Positions 21,075-31,257 of a stretch of DNA of 64,000 bases are shown here, one piece after another. The position numbers and the translations under genes were made by a program. The DNA is taken from positions 528,192-592,191 of the forward strand of contig SJCO01000002.1 of NCBI GenBank assembly GCA_005217565.1, given 5' to 3'. The notes below the pieces were generated by a model. It worked only from the letters and a program-made list of their open reading frames with translations, searched no databases and was not told the origin of the DNA. Every line of letters begins with the position of its first letter. The first letter of the stretch is position 1. The DNA is from Puteibacter caeruleilacunae (GTDB lineage: Bacteria > Bacteroidota > Bacteroidia > Bacteroidales > Prolixibacteraceae).

Positions 21075-22796
21075 TTATTCAGCTATTTGTCGTACATATT
21101 TTTTGGCCACATCCAGGTCTTTCTTCCAATCATACTGTCCAACAGGATATTCAACGGAGTAAGTTTCATACTGCCCACTGATCTTCTCCAAATCAACCAA
21201 TGCTTTGTTCAGAATACCTCTCACCACATCGTGCTCTTCAGCCTTATCCATATTGGAAAGAATCCGATTGGAATAGTAAATCTCTGCAGCACACTTAAAC
21301 AATTTTGCGCTCAACATAGTGCGATAAAATGTCTGATACAAATCTTCATATCTATCTATATTCTCAATATATGGTTTTGCTTGTTCAATCTCTTTTAAAG
21401 CAAGAACACTTTGCTTAACAGCATACTTCTTCTCCTTAATGATATAGTTTAGATATTTTACATTCATCAAGTCCTTATTGTCAAGCCAACCATGCTCAAA
21501 AACCTCTTTTAATTCCTGCTTGTTAGCTCCTGACAATTGCTTATGCTCAATCGGAGCCAAATGATTCACAATATCGGTCCAGTAATGCAAATCACGGTTT
21601 ACATCATGCCCCACATACACATTAGGTCTATCCATCCATCGACCTGATACATGACGTGTATACACCGATCGATAATGGAAATCCAACCTTGAATGATATG
21701 TGGAATTGATTCCCAGAGTATAATATACCGACTGAATAATATCCGATGCACGTTGAAATGGCTTTTTTAGAAACGGTACAGCTTCTACTCCATACTGTTC
21801 ACTTATAAAGCGCTTAACCACCTGATCAGTACTAACACTCTTTTCCATTACCAACTGGTGCAAAGCAAACAGGTTTACCCCCGAAGGACGATCTAAAATT
21901 AAGGTATTACCGTAACGCGAAGTTCTAATACAAAAACCTTTTACATTAGGTAGCTCCCTGTACTTCTTCCAGCGTTTCATGTGCACTTCAGGAACAATTG
22001 TGGCCACCACTGACTGGCCACTAAATTCATGGGTACAGTCAAATTCGATAATCACATCTTGTTTAATATCCTTAATCCACCACGAAGTTGGGTGTGTGAT
22101 AAAAAAGTCATGCGGTACCTCCTTACACATTACACTCACCTTCTCATTCTTAATCCTCTTCAAGCTACCCAAAACTGTTTTCAATTCCTCTCGTTCATAG
22201 ATAAAAGTACGAACAATCAATTTCTTCTTGTATTCATTAATTACCACATCAGCAACAATATCAACCAAGGCTGCCAACTTTTCCTCTTTCGTTTTCCATT
22301 TCTTTGAATACTGTTCTTCAATGCGTGCCCCTGTCTCAATGAATGTAAGTACAATACCGTCGATATCAGGCACACGATCAATCATTGATCGATAATCAGC
22401 CTTAAACCACTCCCAAAACGCAGGATTATCCAGATCAATCTTCCCATCCTTTTTTCGTCTAAACTTTGATGGATAATAGTTGAGTTTATACAAAGCATGA
22501 TCCCACACATACACCTCATCAATTCCCTTTTCATGGGCACGTAGTGTGATATCATTAACCATTTTTTGTTCTTTCTCTTTCTTTACCTGTCTAAGGTCGT
22601 GTACAATCTGATGTGATATTTGCAAGTGATTCACTCCATACTCAGGAGCTTTTTCAAGCAAACGCTCCATATCGGCTTTGTCCTCACTAAGAATATTCCA
22701 CCCCTGAACTGCAACTTTCTCATCAACCCGTGAACACGCCACCTCTACTGCGGCAAATAATATTAGTAATAAATAAGACTTGTAGTTTTGAAACAT
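21075..22796 (-). CDS. Lipoprotein of unknown family, TIM-barrel-like putative glycosidase
   Basis: I do not recognise this 573-residue protein. It has a lipoprotein signal (LFAAVEVACSR, Cys21). The first 330 residues alternate short hydrophobic strands with helices as in a TIM barrel: VQGWNIL, VNHLQISH, EVYVWDH, GIVLTFIETG, LIVRTFIY, VSVMCKEV, VIIEFDCTHE, GFCIRTSRYGNT. Acidic residues at strand ends (Glu of FIETG, Asp/Glu of FDCTHE) would suit a retaining glycosidase such as the GH67/GH115 alpha-glucuronidase group, but no family signature is clear. The C-terminal 240 residues are helical. It is flanked by GH2 genes on the same strand, so a glycan-processing role is likely. A new or unclassified glycoside hydrolase family is possible. 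Confidence 0.5.
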   Translation of the reverse strand: MFQNYKSYLLLILFAAVEVACSRVDEKVAVQGWNILSEDKADMERLLEKAPEYGVNHLQISHQIVHDLRQVKKEKEQKMVNDITLRAHEKGIDEVYVWDHALYKLNYYPSKFRRKKDGKIDLDNPAFWEWFKADYRSMIDRVPDIDGIVLTFIETGARIEEQYSKKWKTKEEKLAALVDIVADVVINEYKKKLIVRTFIYEREELKTVLGSLKRIKNEKVSVMCKEVPHDFFITHPTSWWIKDIKQDVIIEFDCTHEFSGQSVVATIVPEVHMKRWKKYRELPNVKGFCIRTSRYGNTLILDRPSGVNLFALHQLVMEKSVSTDQVVKRFISEQYGVEAVPFLKKPFQRASDIIQSVYYTLGINSTYHSRLDFHYRSVYTRHVSGRWMDRPNVYVGHDVNRDLHYWTDIVNHLAPIEHKQLSGANKQELKEVFEHGWLDNKDLMNVKYLNYIIKEKKYAVKQSVLALKEIEQAKPYIENIDRYEDLYQTFYRTMLSAKLFKCAAEIYYSNRILSNMDKAEEHDVVRGILNKALVDLEKISGQYETYSVEYPVGQYDWKKDLDVAKKYVRQIAE

Positions 22797-22934
22797 AGAT
22801 ATTTGGTGTTATAAACATTACTAGAGTGAAGTTATCTCTAACGGCTTTAACAACACCATAAAATCCAAACATTCGGGTAAAAAAGAGGTAAAACATTAGT
22901 TTTACATTTCTGTTATAGTGGAGGTTAAAGGACA

Positions 22935-22975
22935 AAAGTAAGAGAGGACGCTCGCAATGCAAACGCCCTCTCTCG
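22935..22975 (-). terminator. Stem-loop after the second GH2 gene
   Basis: GAGAGGACG (22942-22950) pairs with 22964-22972 with one mismatch. On the minus strand it is followed by TTACTTTTGTCC. It lies about 90 bp below the GH2 stop at 23063 and before the next gene's start at 22796. Confidence 0.5.
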
Positions 22976-23062
22976 ATTGTTCTAACCATTAATAAAAAAC
23001 TAACAATATCTTCTATCAGCACTTGCTCCAAATGGAGCTTTGGCTTCATTTATTTCCAACAC

Positions 23063-26000
23063 CTAATTTCTGATGGGAAGAAATCGGAAAACAAACGATT
23101 TGTCCTCTGGCTTTACTTCATGTTCAGGGAGGCGCGCTGGACGTGGATGCGATGCAACTCCTGCATGCTCACTATCAATCGTTAACACTACCCTATCAGA
23201 TAATGGTAAATCTTTTTCATGTGTCGTTGTCTCCAATTCATATTCGGTATATGGAATAGCCGTAAATTCAATGAATGAAGAAGGCTGTTCTCCCACCTTC
23301 TTCGATTGCGGCAAGAATGCTGCTTCATTGTTCACAACTCGTCCCACCATTACACCAGTTGTATGGTCTTCAATACGCATCCAGCGTACATCGCAACGGT
23401 TTCCATTGGCCTGAGCTGGAATATAACTTGTGTATAATTCTGAAACCTCAGCCTGGTATTCCCCCACTTGTGCACTGGATGCTCTATCTCGGTAATTCTC
23501 ATGTGGTCCATTTCCATACCAGCTTACCTGATGAAACTGCTCCTTTAAGTGCGTAGTAAGACCAATACGTGGTAAGCCTTTTATTTTCTTCATCTCCTCT
23601 GAAGGATAAAAGTTTACGCCAATACACATACTTCCATCAGGGAAGAAAGAATATCGGTATGCAGCAACAGCAATTGACTTTCGGGCAACACAGTAATCAA
23701 GCGTCACGTCGAAGACTACCTTATGCTTTTCTTCAGTGATCAGTTTCACACTTTTTACCTTCTGCTCCAAAAACTCTGGATCATCCAATCCTAGACGTTT
23801 CCACTGGTAATGGTATTTCGACTGTAAATCTCCCCAGTTGGAATTGTCAGCATCAGTGGTTGCTCTCCAAAGATTTAAAACGGGCCCTTGGGTGCGATCG
23901 ATCATCTCGACCTCATGATTACGCCAAGAGATCAAGCGCCCAATCTGTGTGTTGTATTTATAGACATTTCCCCCGGCAATAACCTCATACGACTTATCAC
24001 CTTTATGCAAAACCACTTCTCCGTCAACAGGCAAAGCAGGCATTCCCTGATTACCTTGCTGCAATTCGATTTGATCCCAGGCATATACCACCTCTTCATC
24101 ATATTGAGCTTTCTGATCGACAAACTCAAAAAGAAGTTGTACATCATCATTAGGATAATAATGCTTATTAATCATGTTAGGAGAAATATTATAGGTCGTC
24201 TCTTCGCCAGCCTTTACTTCCATTGTCGGAAGGTTATCAGTGGCAATAGTATGTCCATTTATCATCAAACTCCAACGACCATCGAATTCATTCAACGATC
24301 GGAAAGAATGACGGTTCATTATAGTAAATCTTCCTTTCTTTAAGTCTTTGACTTTTACTTTGATATCCTGGAATGCCTTAGATACCTCTAACAACTTGGC
24401 ATTTTCTTCCATATCAGTGTTGATAATTCCATCAAAGCCATCATTACCTGTTGGCGCAATACCTGCATCTTCTCCCCAGTCGTAATATTTCGTTCCTTTT
24501 TTATCATACATCGTCCAACCTTGGTCTTTCCAATCCCATATAAATCCACCTGTCAAGTTTTTATACTGCGGATCACGAATAGTTTCCCAAAGTGCTACAA
24601 ACTGGCCCATTTCATTACCTGCTGCATGCATATATTCCTTCATGATGATTGGCTTGTGATGTCTTTTACTACCTGATTTTACTCCTTCAGGACCACTATA
24701 TGCACCAGGCTGAATCTTCAAATGATCACCCTTAGGATCTCCATCACAGTAGATCAATCTGGATGGATCTCTTTTTTCGGCCCACTCATACATGGCATCG
24801 GTATGAGGTCCCATATAGAATTCATTTCCAAGTGACCATAGTATCACTGACGGATAGTTTTTATCGCGCTCAACCATACGAACCATACGCGATAAATGAG
24901 CATTGGCAAAACCTTCTTCTTTCTCGGCATGTGTTACCCAATGTGTTTCCATTGCTGCCTCATCCATCACATAAATACCAATTTCATCGGCCAACTCATA
25001 CAGGTAGTCATCATTAGGGTAGTGACATGTACGAATAGAGTTGATGTGATAACGCTTCATCATCTCTAAATCTTCGCGCATTACCTCCTTGGTAATGGCA
25101 CGTCCCATATCCGGATGCCATTCATGACGATTCACACCTTTCATATAGATCTTACGACCATTCAGGCACAACTGCTCGTCAATTACCTCAATAGTGCGGA
25201 AACCGGTGTTGATTGTAGTTGCTTCAAGCTGCTGATTTCCTGCCTTCAGTTCTATAACCGAAAGATAAAGATTGGGAGTCTCGGCCGACCATGGCATTAT
25301 ATCTTTAATGTGATGTGAGAAACTCACCTTTTGTTCCTTATGCGCTGTAACTACAGGAACTTTTACATCTTCCTCAACCACAACCTCATGAGTAATTTTA
25401 TCAAGCAGTTGCACGTTAAGCATTAAATTGTTTTGACGTTTTTTACCGCTATTGTGAATGGTTATCTCTCCACTCCAATCTCCATCTTTATAGTCATTGA
25501 TGGTTGGCGCATTGATTTGAATATCGCGAATATAGGTATCTGGGCGATGCTGTATAGTCACCTCACGAAAAATTCCCGACAGTCGCCATGTATCAAAGTT
25601 CTCTATTTTCTGAATATCAGCCACTCGATATACTGCAACGGCCAACAAGTTCTCCCCTTCCTGCAGGTAGTCTGTTAAATCGAACTCTGACGGTAAATAA
25701 GCTCCTTCGGCATAGCCTACTTCTTTTCCATTTACATATACATGATAGGCTGTCTTTACTCCAGCAAAACGAATAAATACTCGTCCGTTTTTCTTCCAAT
25801 TTTCAGCAATGGTAAACGACTTTCGATAGAGACCAACCTCATCTGGTTCAACATCCAATGTAGCATTTGAGTAAGCAGGGAAACCATGTCCATAACGCTG
25901 CCAGTTAGAAGGAACTGGTAATTGACTCCATTGTGACGCGTTATATTCAGCGGAATAAAAATCAGCAGGGATATTCTCTTTTCCAAGAATCATCTTGAAA

Positions 26001-26203
26001 GTCCAGTCTCCATTGAGAGAGATTTCGCGTTGTGAGCATCCACCCTGAATTGCAGATTCAATATTCTGATAAGGTCTAAATGCTGCCCTAGATGCCTCGG
26101 TATTGACATCAGTTACGGCAGGATCATCATACGGTGCTTTTTGTCCGCACGTTGTTCCCGCCAACAGGAACAGACAAAACATTGTGATAAATAACTTTTG
26201 CAT
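23063..26203 (-). CDS. GH2 beta-galactosidase-like enzyme
   Basis: A 1046-residue exported enzyme close to LacZ in length. Domains: signal peptide (1-20), sugar-binding jelly roll (about 60-220, VPSNWQRYGHG), Ig-like domain, TIM barrel (about 340-640), second Ig-like region, and beta-galactosidase small-chain domain (about 770-1040). Catalytic residues seen: acid/base Glu461 in WSLGNEF and nucleophile Glu523 in IMKEYMHAAGN; the supporting NRHEWHPD, RTCHYPND and DEAAMETH blocks are intact. The nucleophile context (KEYMHA rather than CEYAHA) and the FYMGPH region differ from the first GH2 gene in this window, suggesting a different linkage or aglycone. It has no C-terminal binding domain. It probably acts on galactoside ends of the same glycan. 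Confidence 0.92.
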   Translation of the reverse strand: MQKLFITMFCLFLLAGTTCGQKAPYDDPAVTDVNTEASRAAFRPYQNIESAIQGGCSQREISLNGDWTFKMILGKENIPADFYSAEYNASQWSQLPVPSNWQRYGHGFPAYSNATLDVEPDEVGLYRKSFTIAENWKKNGRVFIRFAGVKTAYHVYVNGKEVGYAEGAYLPSEFDLTDYLQEGENLLAVAVYRVADIQKIENFDTWRLSGIFREVTIQHRPDTYIRDIQINAPTINDYKDGDWSGEITIHNSGKKRQNNLMLNVQLLDKITHEVVVEEDVKVPVVTAHKEQKVSFSHHIKDIMPWSAETPNLYLSVIELKAGNQQLEATTINTGFRTIEVIDEQLCLNGRKIYMKGVNRHEWHPDMGRAITKEVMREDLEMMKRYHINSIRTCHYPNDDYLYELADEIGIYVMDEAAMETHWVTHAEKEEGFANAHLSRMVRMVERDKNYPSVILWSLGNEFYMGPHTDAMYEWAEKRDPSRLIYCDGDPKGDHLKIQPGAYSGPEGVKSGSKRHHKPIIMKEYMHAAGNEMGQFVALWETIRDPQYKNLTGGFIWDWKDQGWTMYDKKGTKYYDWGEDAGIAPTGNDGFDGIINTDMEENAKLLEVSKAFQDIKVKVKDLKKGRFTIMNRHSFRSLNEFDGRWSLMINGHTIATDNLPTMEVKAGEETTYNISPNMINKHYYPNDDVQLLFEFVDQKAQYDEEVVYAWDQIELQQGNQGMPALPVDGEVVLHKGDKSYEVIAGGNVYKYNTQIGRLISWRNHEVEMIDRTQGPVLNLWRATTDADNSNWGDLQSKYHYQWKRLGLDDPEFLEQKVKSVKLITEEKHKVVFDVTLDYCVARKSIAVAAYRYSFFPDGSMCIGVNFYPSEEMKKIKGLPRIGLTTHLKEQFHQVSWYGNGPHENYRDRASSAQVGEYQAEVSELYTSYIPAQANGNRCDVRWMRIEDHTTGVMVGRVVNNEAAFLPQSKKVGEQPSSFIEFTAIPYTEYELETTTHEKDLPLSDRVVLTIDSEHAGVASHPRPARLPEHEVKPEDKSFVFRFLPIRN

Positions 26204-26344
26204 CGGTATTATTTCATGATTAATAAATTCGGACAGCTAAACTAGTTCCAATCATGAAATTGTTTATGCAATCATGTTGCAGATACTATAACAATGGATG
26301 CATCTGCTATACATGTGCCATTTGATGCGACATTAGTAGTAGTT

Positions 26345-26370
26345 CCCCTCAGCAACAGAAACTGAGGGAA
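26345..26370. other. Stem-loop between CotH and GH2 genes
   Basis: CCCTCAG (26346-26352) pairs with CTGAGGG (26362-26368) within the 176-bp gap. The T-run lies on the plus side, so termination of the minus-strand CotH operon is uncertain. Confidence 0.35.
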
Positions 26371-26379
26371 ACTGTATTT

Positions 26380-29300
26380 TTAATTTCCACAGACTAATTT
26401 CCCGGAAAAGATTTCTCCTTTTTCAGTATATATTTTGTAATAATAAACACCTTTACTCCATTGTTGAGTATGCAAGTCAATCTTGTTTTTAATCCCTTCA
26501 AAGGCCGAAACTTCCTGATTCCAAATGCGTCGACCATAGGCATCAAAAATGTTCAGATAAGCTTTTGCTGATTCCTGAACCTTAAACTCAATTGTTGTGG
26601 AATGTACAAATGGATTAGGATAAACCGAGCTTACACCGGTTATTCCTGATTGAGCAATTGGATCATCAATTCCCGTAACAGGTCCACTGTTATCAATCGA
26701 GAAGAGAGCATTGTTTAGCGCACTAAAAACATTACCATCAATTGCCCGGGCAGTAATCATTACATCATTTTCAATATTGATTGCTTCACTAAAAAGACTG
26801 GCAGTAGAGGCAATCTGTATCTCTGCAGAAGTGGAATAGTCGGCCTCTAAATCTACATTCACAAGGAAATCGCTGCTTTTCAAACTCACATTAATTCCAT
26901 GTATAGCCAGCACATTTTCACCATTCTTCAGTTCTGTAATATAAGGTGTCAGATCGTACCCTACCTTTTCCCCTGCTTCCCTCGATGCTACAGCTAAAGA
27001 GTTGTAATTGGCATCACCTTCAATATTCACACGCTTCACTTCATTGCCATTCAAGTAGGCAATAAATGCATCATCAAACGACAGGTACATTATCAATCTT
27101 TTGATATCCTTGACTGCATCATTATCCATTGTAAATTTCGAGCGAATTAAACAGCTACTACTTGTATCGTACATTGAGCTCACATCTATGTCAATCAATT
27201 CCTCATAGCCAGTACCTTTTTCATAGCCAACACTACCAGTCCCCTTTTGCCAACCTGAATCACTAAAACCAACGGTCGCCCAACCATCGGGAAGTGAACT
27301 TGTTGGAAGCGATACAGATTTTATAGTCTGATCGTCGACAAGCATTACTTTATTCTTTACCGGAGGAATAATAACAAGCGGATCGGTACCATCCGTCGTG
27401 TAATAAATATCACCATCAGAGGCAGATATTGAGAGTTGATCGTCTTTCTGCACCGGTCCTCCATGTTGATGCATATCATTTATATAGAAATCGGGAGCAT
27501 CAACATCAGGATAAAAGCCTGCCGACTTAAATTGCTCAATTACAGTTGCTGTTCGATATGGGATCACATTCCTAATATAATCGTTTTTGGCTGCGTTCCA
27601 CGAATCTGGCGTCTGATATCCCCATCTGGCACACTCTGCAATTATTGAATATTTTACCTCATCACACCTTCTCTCAAGGCGACTCTTTAATTGATCGGGG
27701 GTCATAGCACCATCATAGAAAAAATGTTTCTGGATCTGATCTGCAAGTATTTTTCTATAACGAGGATCTCCCTCTTCCAACAACATACTAAAGATACTCC
27801 CCGGACCATCAGCATTTCGCTTACCAGGTTGATCCATTCCTGTGCGATTTCCCGCATTACGCAAATAACCATCAGCATCATTCAACAGAAACTTAAAACC
27901 ACTCCCCTTTGCTGTCGGTCCTACGCAGCGATATTCATCTTCAGAGTTACCAAACATGAACATCAGCATAAAATCCACATAGTGTTTTACATCAAGATAG
28001 TCCTTAATTGCACTGTAATTATTCCTCAACGATTTAACATGCTCCCATGCCGATCCATCACCATCATATGGACTCCCGGGATCAGCCCATCCGCCTATGT
28101 TTTTATTACCACTAATAGCTTCGTAATCCTCTTTTTCTCCCCCCAAATATTGTGCTAACATATCGGCATTCCAACGTTCTCTTAAATGATATTGCCCCCA
28201 ATAAACACCATTAAAATATAAATGCACAAAACGTCCATGAGCATTTAAATTTCCCATATCAAGCATTGTATCATCAGTAAATCGATTCGACATGTAAAAT
28301 CCACGCTGATTCATGTCGTGTGATCCAGCCCGTAGTTCTAACTGATCAAATTTACTAACAGCTGAAATACCATGATCATGCCCTTCAAACAAAGGATACT
28401 CTAACCGCGACGCACCATACCTACTTCTAAAATATAATCGAAAATTCTGTTTCGCAAATGGACCTGCCCATTCGCCTCCATAGTAACGAATTCCCGCATT
28501 TTCCTGAAATCCGGCCTCTTCTCCTGAGACAATATATTCAATTGATGCAGGCATATCATCAGTCTTATTAATCGTATTAGGTTGAATGACAATAGAGACT
28601 GTTGGGATATCTGTTAGCGATTGCTTCATCAATGGAGCGTACCTCGAGTCTTCAGTAATGTTTTTATTCATCACGTCTGAATCTATCACATCCTCAAGGA
28701 AGAGGTAAGTCTGCGTATCAACATTGGTCGCCTTATGATCATCTTTGAAAGCAGCAGCCCTCACAACTGTTGTTCTATTGATTAATAATGATACGTGCGG
28801 CGTTTCATCTGCACTAGCCGCTTCAGCTCGGAATCCATTCTCTAGTGTTGGCTCACTACTATCTAAGGTATAAATTAGTGTTGCTCCTTTTGTGTCACTA
28901 CTAATAACCAGATCAAAAGGATTTTCGAAAAATCCTCTATCAACGTTAAACTTAGTGTCCTTAACAACCCCATCAACTCCTTCTTGATTAGGCATCTCTG
29001 GTGTCGGAAACTCGAAGTAAGCCTTGGTTGCCAGAGTCGTAACTTTTACTGCATCCAATACAGGGATCAATAAAAATGAAGGATCATTGCTATCAATGTT
29101 TAATCCTTGAATAGCCAACGTATTGGTGCCTTCATTCAGCAAAGAGACAGGAATTGTAAATTGCTCCCATTCCTCTGCTGTATGAGTCTCGATTGCCGTA
29201 GAATTGAAAGTCAAAGTCTCAATCGCTGCATTACTCGTTGCTATTTGCTGTCCGTTTATCCAGACTACAAAACCATCATCACTTTTGACACTTAAACGTA

Positions 29301-30504
29301 ACATATTAAAATCTGCATTCTTAGCAACTTCAAAAGGATATCTGACATATACCGATGAATTTATTCCCTTCATCTCATCCTGAATATTGGTGTTGATAAG
29401 CGCATTATAGCTTTTATAACCAAAAACCTCAACCTCCGCAAAAGTCAGGTATTCTGCAGCCCCACTCACTAATGTTTTGCTGATCCTAATTTTCGAACCA
29501 TCAACTGTCTGTGATAACGAAATTAAATCGAGTGTTAATGTCTTGCCTGGCGACACAGGTGTCTGACCTTCATTGAATTGGTTTAATACTTCTGAAGTAT
29601 AGACTACCTCATCGGCCTTATTCTTTATCTCAATAGTAATGTTGTACAATCGCTCCTGGCAACATCCCGCACGATTGTGCATTACAATTTTCTCAATTCT
29701 ATAACTCTCTTCTAAATCGACCTCCCACCACGGAGTATTATCTCCATCAGCTGTATGTGTGAAATTATTGGAGATGCCATCAGTTGCAAAAGATGCAGGG
29801 AAAGCGCCCCATTCAGACGACTGTGTTGCTTGCTTCTGAAGAGCAACATTTTCTAGCTCTATACCTCCTTGCCGCTGATCAAAACCTATTGCACTCGTAA
29901 CCTGACTCCATGCAGAGTCATCAAAAGCCGCCCCTCCTGTCCAGTCATAGTTTATCTGTTCTGCTATTTCTGCTGTAGGAACAATCATTTTACCGACACT
30001 TTCACTAGCTACAAGTGATGTGACCTGTGTTTGTTGTTCTATCCCATAACTTAAGTCGGTATATTGTTGTTTGTAATTGGGACGATACTCATCAACTATC
30101 GTAGTGCCATCATTATTTACCAAAGCCAAATATTCACCTGAACTACTCAACTTAAAATTTGTATGCAACTCCTCTCCAGCGATTCGTCGATCTTTTCCTG
30201 AGGCAAAGAGCAATAGGTAATCACCTGGATTAATACTAACCTTTGGAAATCTCCACTTCGCCAACATTGTTGAATCGTCGGTTAAACACCAGTTTTCAAG
30301 ATCAACAAGATCTGCTGTCGGATTATACAATTCAATCCAATCGGAAGAGTTTCCATCAACGTCAACTATAATTTTACTGTTAGCAGCTGAAAACTCACTA
30401 ATTATTACATTTGACAAATCCTGAGCACATATATTCACTGAGCTGACTCCCACAAAAGTGACAACACAAATAATGCGAAACAAACTACTACTAACTATGT
30501 TCAT
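26380..30504 (-). CDS. CotH-kinase multidomain protein with lamin-tail, F5/8C and type IX sorting domain
   Basis: A 1374-residue secreted protein. In order: signal peptide (to about Ala27); lamin-tail domain (about 30-145, IISEFSAANS, DWIELYNP, NWCLTDD); F5/8C-like discoidin domain (about 215-362, NVALQKQATQSS, PWWEVDLEE); a beta-sandwich (370-490); a chitobiase-type domain (about 525-605); the CotH kinase domain (about 632-1000) with KQNFRLYFRSRYG, YFNGVYWGQYHLRERWN and the metal-site-like FLLNDADGYL; a second chitobiase-type stretch; and a C-terminal type A Por/T9SS sorting domain (YPNPF...STTIEF, GVYYYKIY). CotH proteins are atypical protein kinases that work outside the cytoplasm. The sorting domain predicts export through the outer membrane by T9SS and attachment to the surface. 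It is the last gene of a six-gene operon with a polyphosphate polymerase. Confidence 0.85.
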   Translation of the reverse strand: MNIVSSSLFRIICVVTFVGVSSVNICAQDLSNVIISEFSAANSKIIVDVDGNSSDWIELYNPTADLVDLENWCLTDDSTMLAKWRFPKVSINPGDYLLLFASGKDRRIAGEELHTNFKLSSSGEYLALVNNDGTTIVDEYRPNYKQQYTDLSYGIEQQTQVTSLVASESVGKMIVPTAEIAEQINYDWTGGAAFDDSAWSQVTSAIGFDQRQGGIELENVALQKQATQSSEWGAFPASFATDGISNNFTHTADGDNTPWWEVDLEESYRIEKIVMHNRAGCCQERLYNITIEIKNKADEVVYTSEVLNQFNEGQTPVSPGKTLTLDLISLSQTVDGSKIRISKTLVSGAAEYLTFAEVEVFGYKSYNALINTNIQDEMKGINSSVYVRYPFEVAKNADFNMLRLSVKSDDGFVVWINGQQIATSNAAIETLTFNSTAIETHTAEEWEQFTIPVSLLNEGTNTLAIQGLNIDSNDPSFLLIPVLDAVKVTTLATKAYFEFPTPEMPNQEGVDGVVKDTKFNVDRGFFENPFDLVISSDTKGATLIYTLDSSEPTLENGFRAEAASADETPHVSLLINRTTVVRAAAFKDDHKATNVDTQTYLFLEDVIDSDVMNKNITEDSRYAPLMKQSLTDIPTVSIVIQPNTINKTDDMPASIEYIVSGEEAGFQENAGIRYYGGEWAGPFAKQNFRLYFRSRYGASRLEYPLFEGHDHGISAVSKFDQLELRAGSHDMNQRGFYMSNRFTDDTMLDMGNLNAHGRFVHLYFNGVYWGQYHLRERWNADMLAQYLGGEKEDYEAISGNKNIGGWADPGSPYDGDGSAWEHVKSLRNNYSAIKDYLDVKHYVDFMLMFMFGNSEDEYRCVGPTAKGSGFKFLLNDADGYLRNAGNRTGMDQPGKRNADGPGSIFSMLLEEGDPRYRKILADQIQKHFFYDGAMTPDQLKSRLERRCDEVKYSIIAECARWGYQTPDSWNAAKNDYIRNVIPYRTATVIEQFKSAGFYPDVDAPDFYINDMHQHGGPVQKDDQLSISASDGDIYYTTDGTDPLVIIPPVKNKVMLVDDQTIKSVSLPTSSLPDGWATVGFSDSGWQKGTGSVGYEKGTGYEELIDIDVSSMYDTSSSCLIRSKFTMDNDAVKDIKRLIMYLSFDDAFIAYLNGNEVKRVNIEGDANYNSLAVASREAGEKVGYDLTPYITELKNGENVLAIHGINVSLKSSDFLVNVDLEADYSTSAEIQIASTASLFSEAINIENDVMITARAIDGNVFSALNNALFSIDNSGPVTGIDDPIAQSGITGVSSVYPNPFVHSTTIEFKVQESAKAYLNIFDAYGRRIWNQEVSAFEGIKNKIDLHTQQWSKGVYYYKIYTEKGEIFSGKLVCGN

Positions 30505-30555
30505 CTGTTTAAATTTTTATGATTTCGGTTAAGACAACGATATATTTCGCATTGC

Positions 30556-31257
30556 TTACAATGAATATTTAAATACAATTGTTAATATCTGCGAATCCAA
30601 GTCGGGTTTTACTAGTTCATTCTCATACATGTATGACATCGACAAGCGAATCTTCTTTGTCATATTATAATGCGTACCTAGTGCTAGTCGATATTGACTA
30701 AATACAGCTCCTTTATCATAGTTCAAATGAGAAAAGATCTCTCCTCCAACAAAAGGACTAAGTGGAAATCCGAATAACTGATGTTCAACCTCTAATGAAT
30801 TCCTGTTGATCAACTTATTCTTATTCCCCAGAAAAGAATTATTCAATTGCCAGTACCCATACTGTAGTCCTGACTTTACAGCAACACTATAGCGCTTAGC
30901 CAATGTACCTTTATACCTAGCTGAAAGGTTTACTCGGTGGCCAAATTCTCTCTGATGCTTCGGATCATCTTTTACGATAAAGCGATACCCCACACCAAAT
31001 CGAATATGTTTCCATGGTTTATATTGAAGACTAGGTTCTACCAATATCCGATCAAATTGAGCAAAGTTATGACTCAACCGATACTGAAACTCCAGGATTC
31101 CTTCCAATCGTTTCGCTAAATCGCTCTCAACCTTAATACCCGTACGCAACTTTGTATCAATGCCTTCACTCCGGCCAACTGATGAAATAAAAAGCAATAC
31201 ACCAATACAAACAATGATTTTAAGATACTTAATCATCATACTCATCTTGATTACCAT
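30556..31257 (-). CDS. DUF2490-like outer-membrane beta-barrel protein
   Basis: A 233-residue protein with a signal peptide (YLKIIVCIGVLLFISSVGRS) and alternating amphipathic strands ending in a C-terminal aromatic-rich strand (LTIVFKYSL), which fits a small outer-membrane barrel. The pattern KLRTGIKVESDLAKRLEGILEFQYRL and PWKHIRFGVGYRF is typical of DUF2490. The start at 31257 overlaps the preceding gene by 29 bp; ATGs at 31239 and 31236 would also keep the signal peptide. Being translationally close to DUF4956 and 51 bp before CotH, it may give the cassette an outer-membrane component. Function unknown. Confidence 0.7.
   Translation of the reverse strand: MVIKMSMMIKYLKIIVCIGVLLFISSVGRSEGIDTKLRTGIKVESDLAKRLEGILEFQYRLSHNFAQFDRILVEPSLQYKPWKHIRFGVGYRFIVKDDPKHQREFGHRVNLSARYKGTLAKRYSVAVKSGLQYGYWQLNNSFLGNKNKLINRNSLEVEHQLFGFPLSPFVGGEIFSHLNYDKGAVFSQYRLALGTHYNMTKKIRLSMSYMYENELVKPDLDSQILTIVFKYSL

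Noticed and set aside
22723-23049. A 108-codon minus-strand ORF between the unassigned lipoprotein and second GH2
   Set aside because: It overlaps the start of the lipoprotein gene and the GH2 terminator, has no recognisable start context and no family resemblance.
23888-24343. A 151-codon plus-strand ORF opposite GH2
   Set aside because: Shadow of the second GH2 gene on the other strand; no motif and low-quality composition.
27691-28158. A 155-codon plus-strand ORF opposite CotH
   Set aside because: Antisense shadow of the CotH gene; no independent support.
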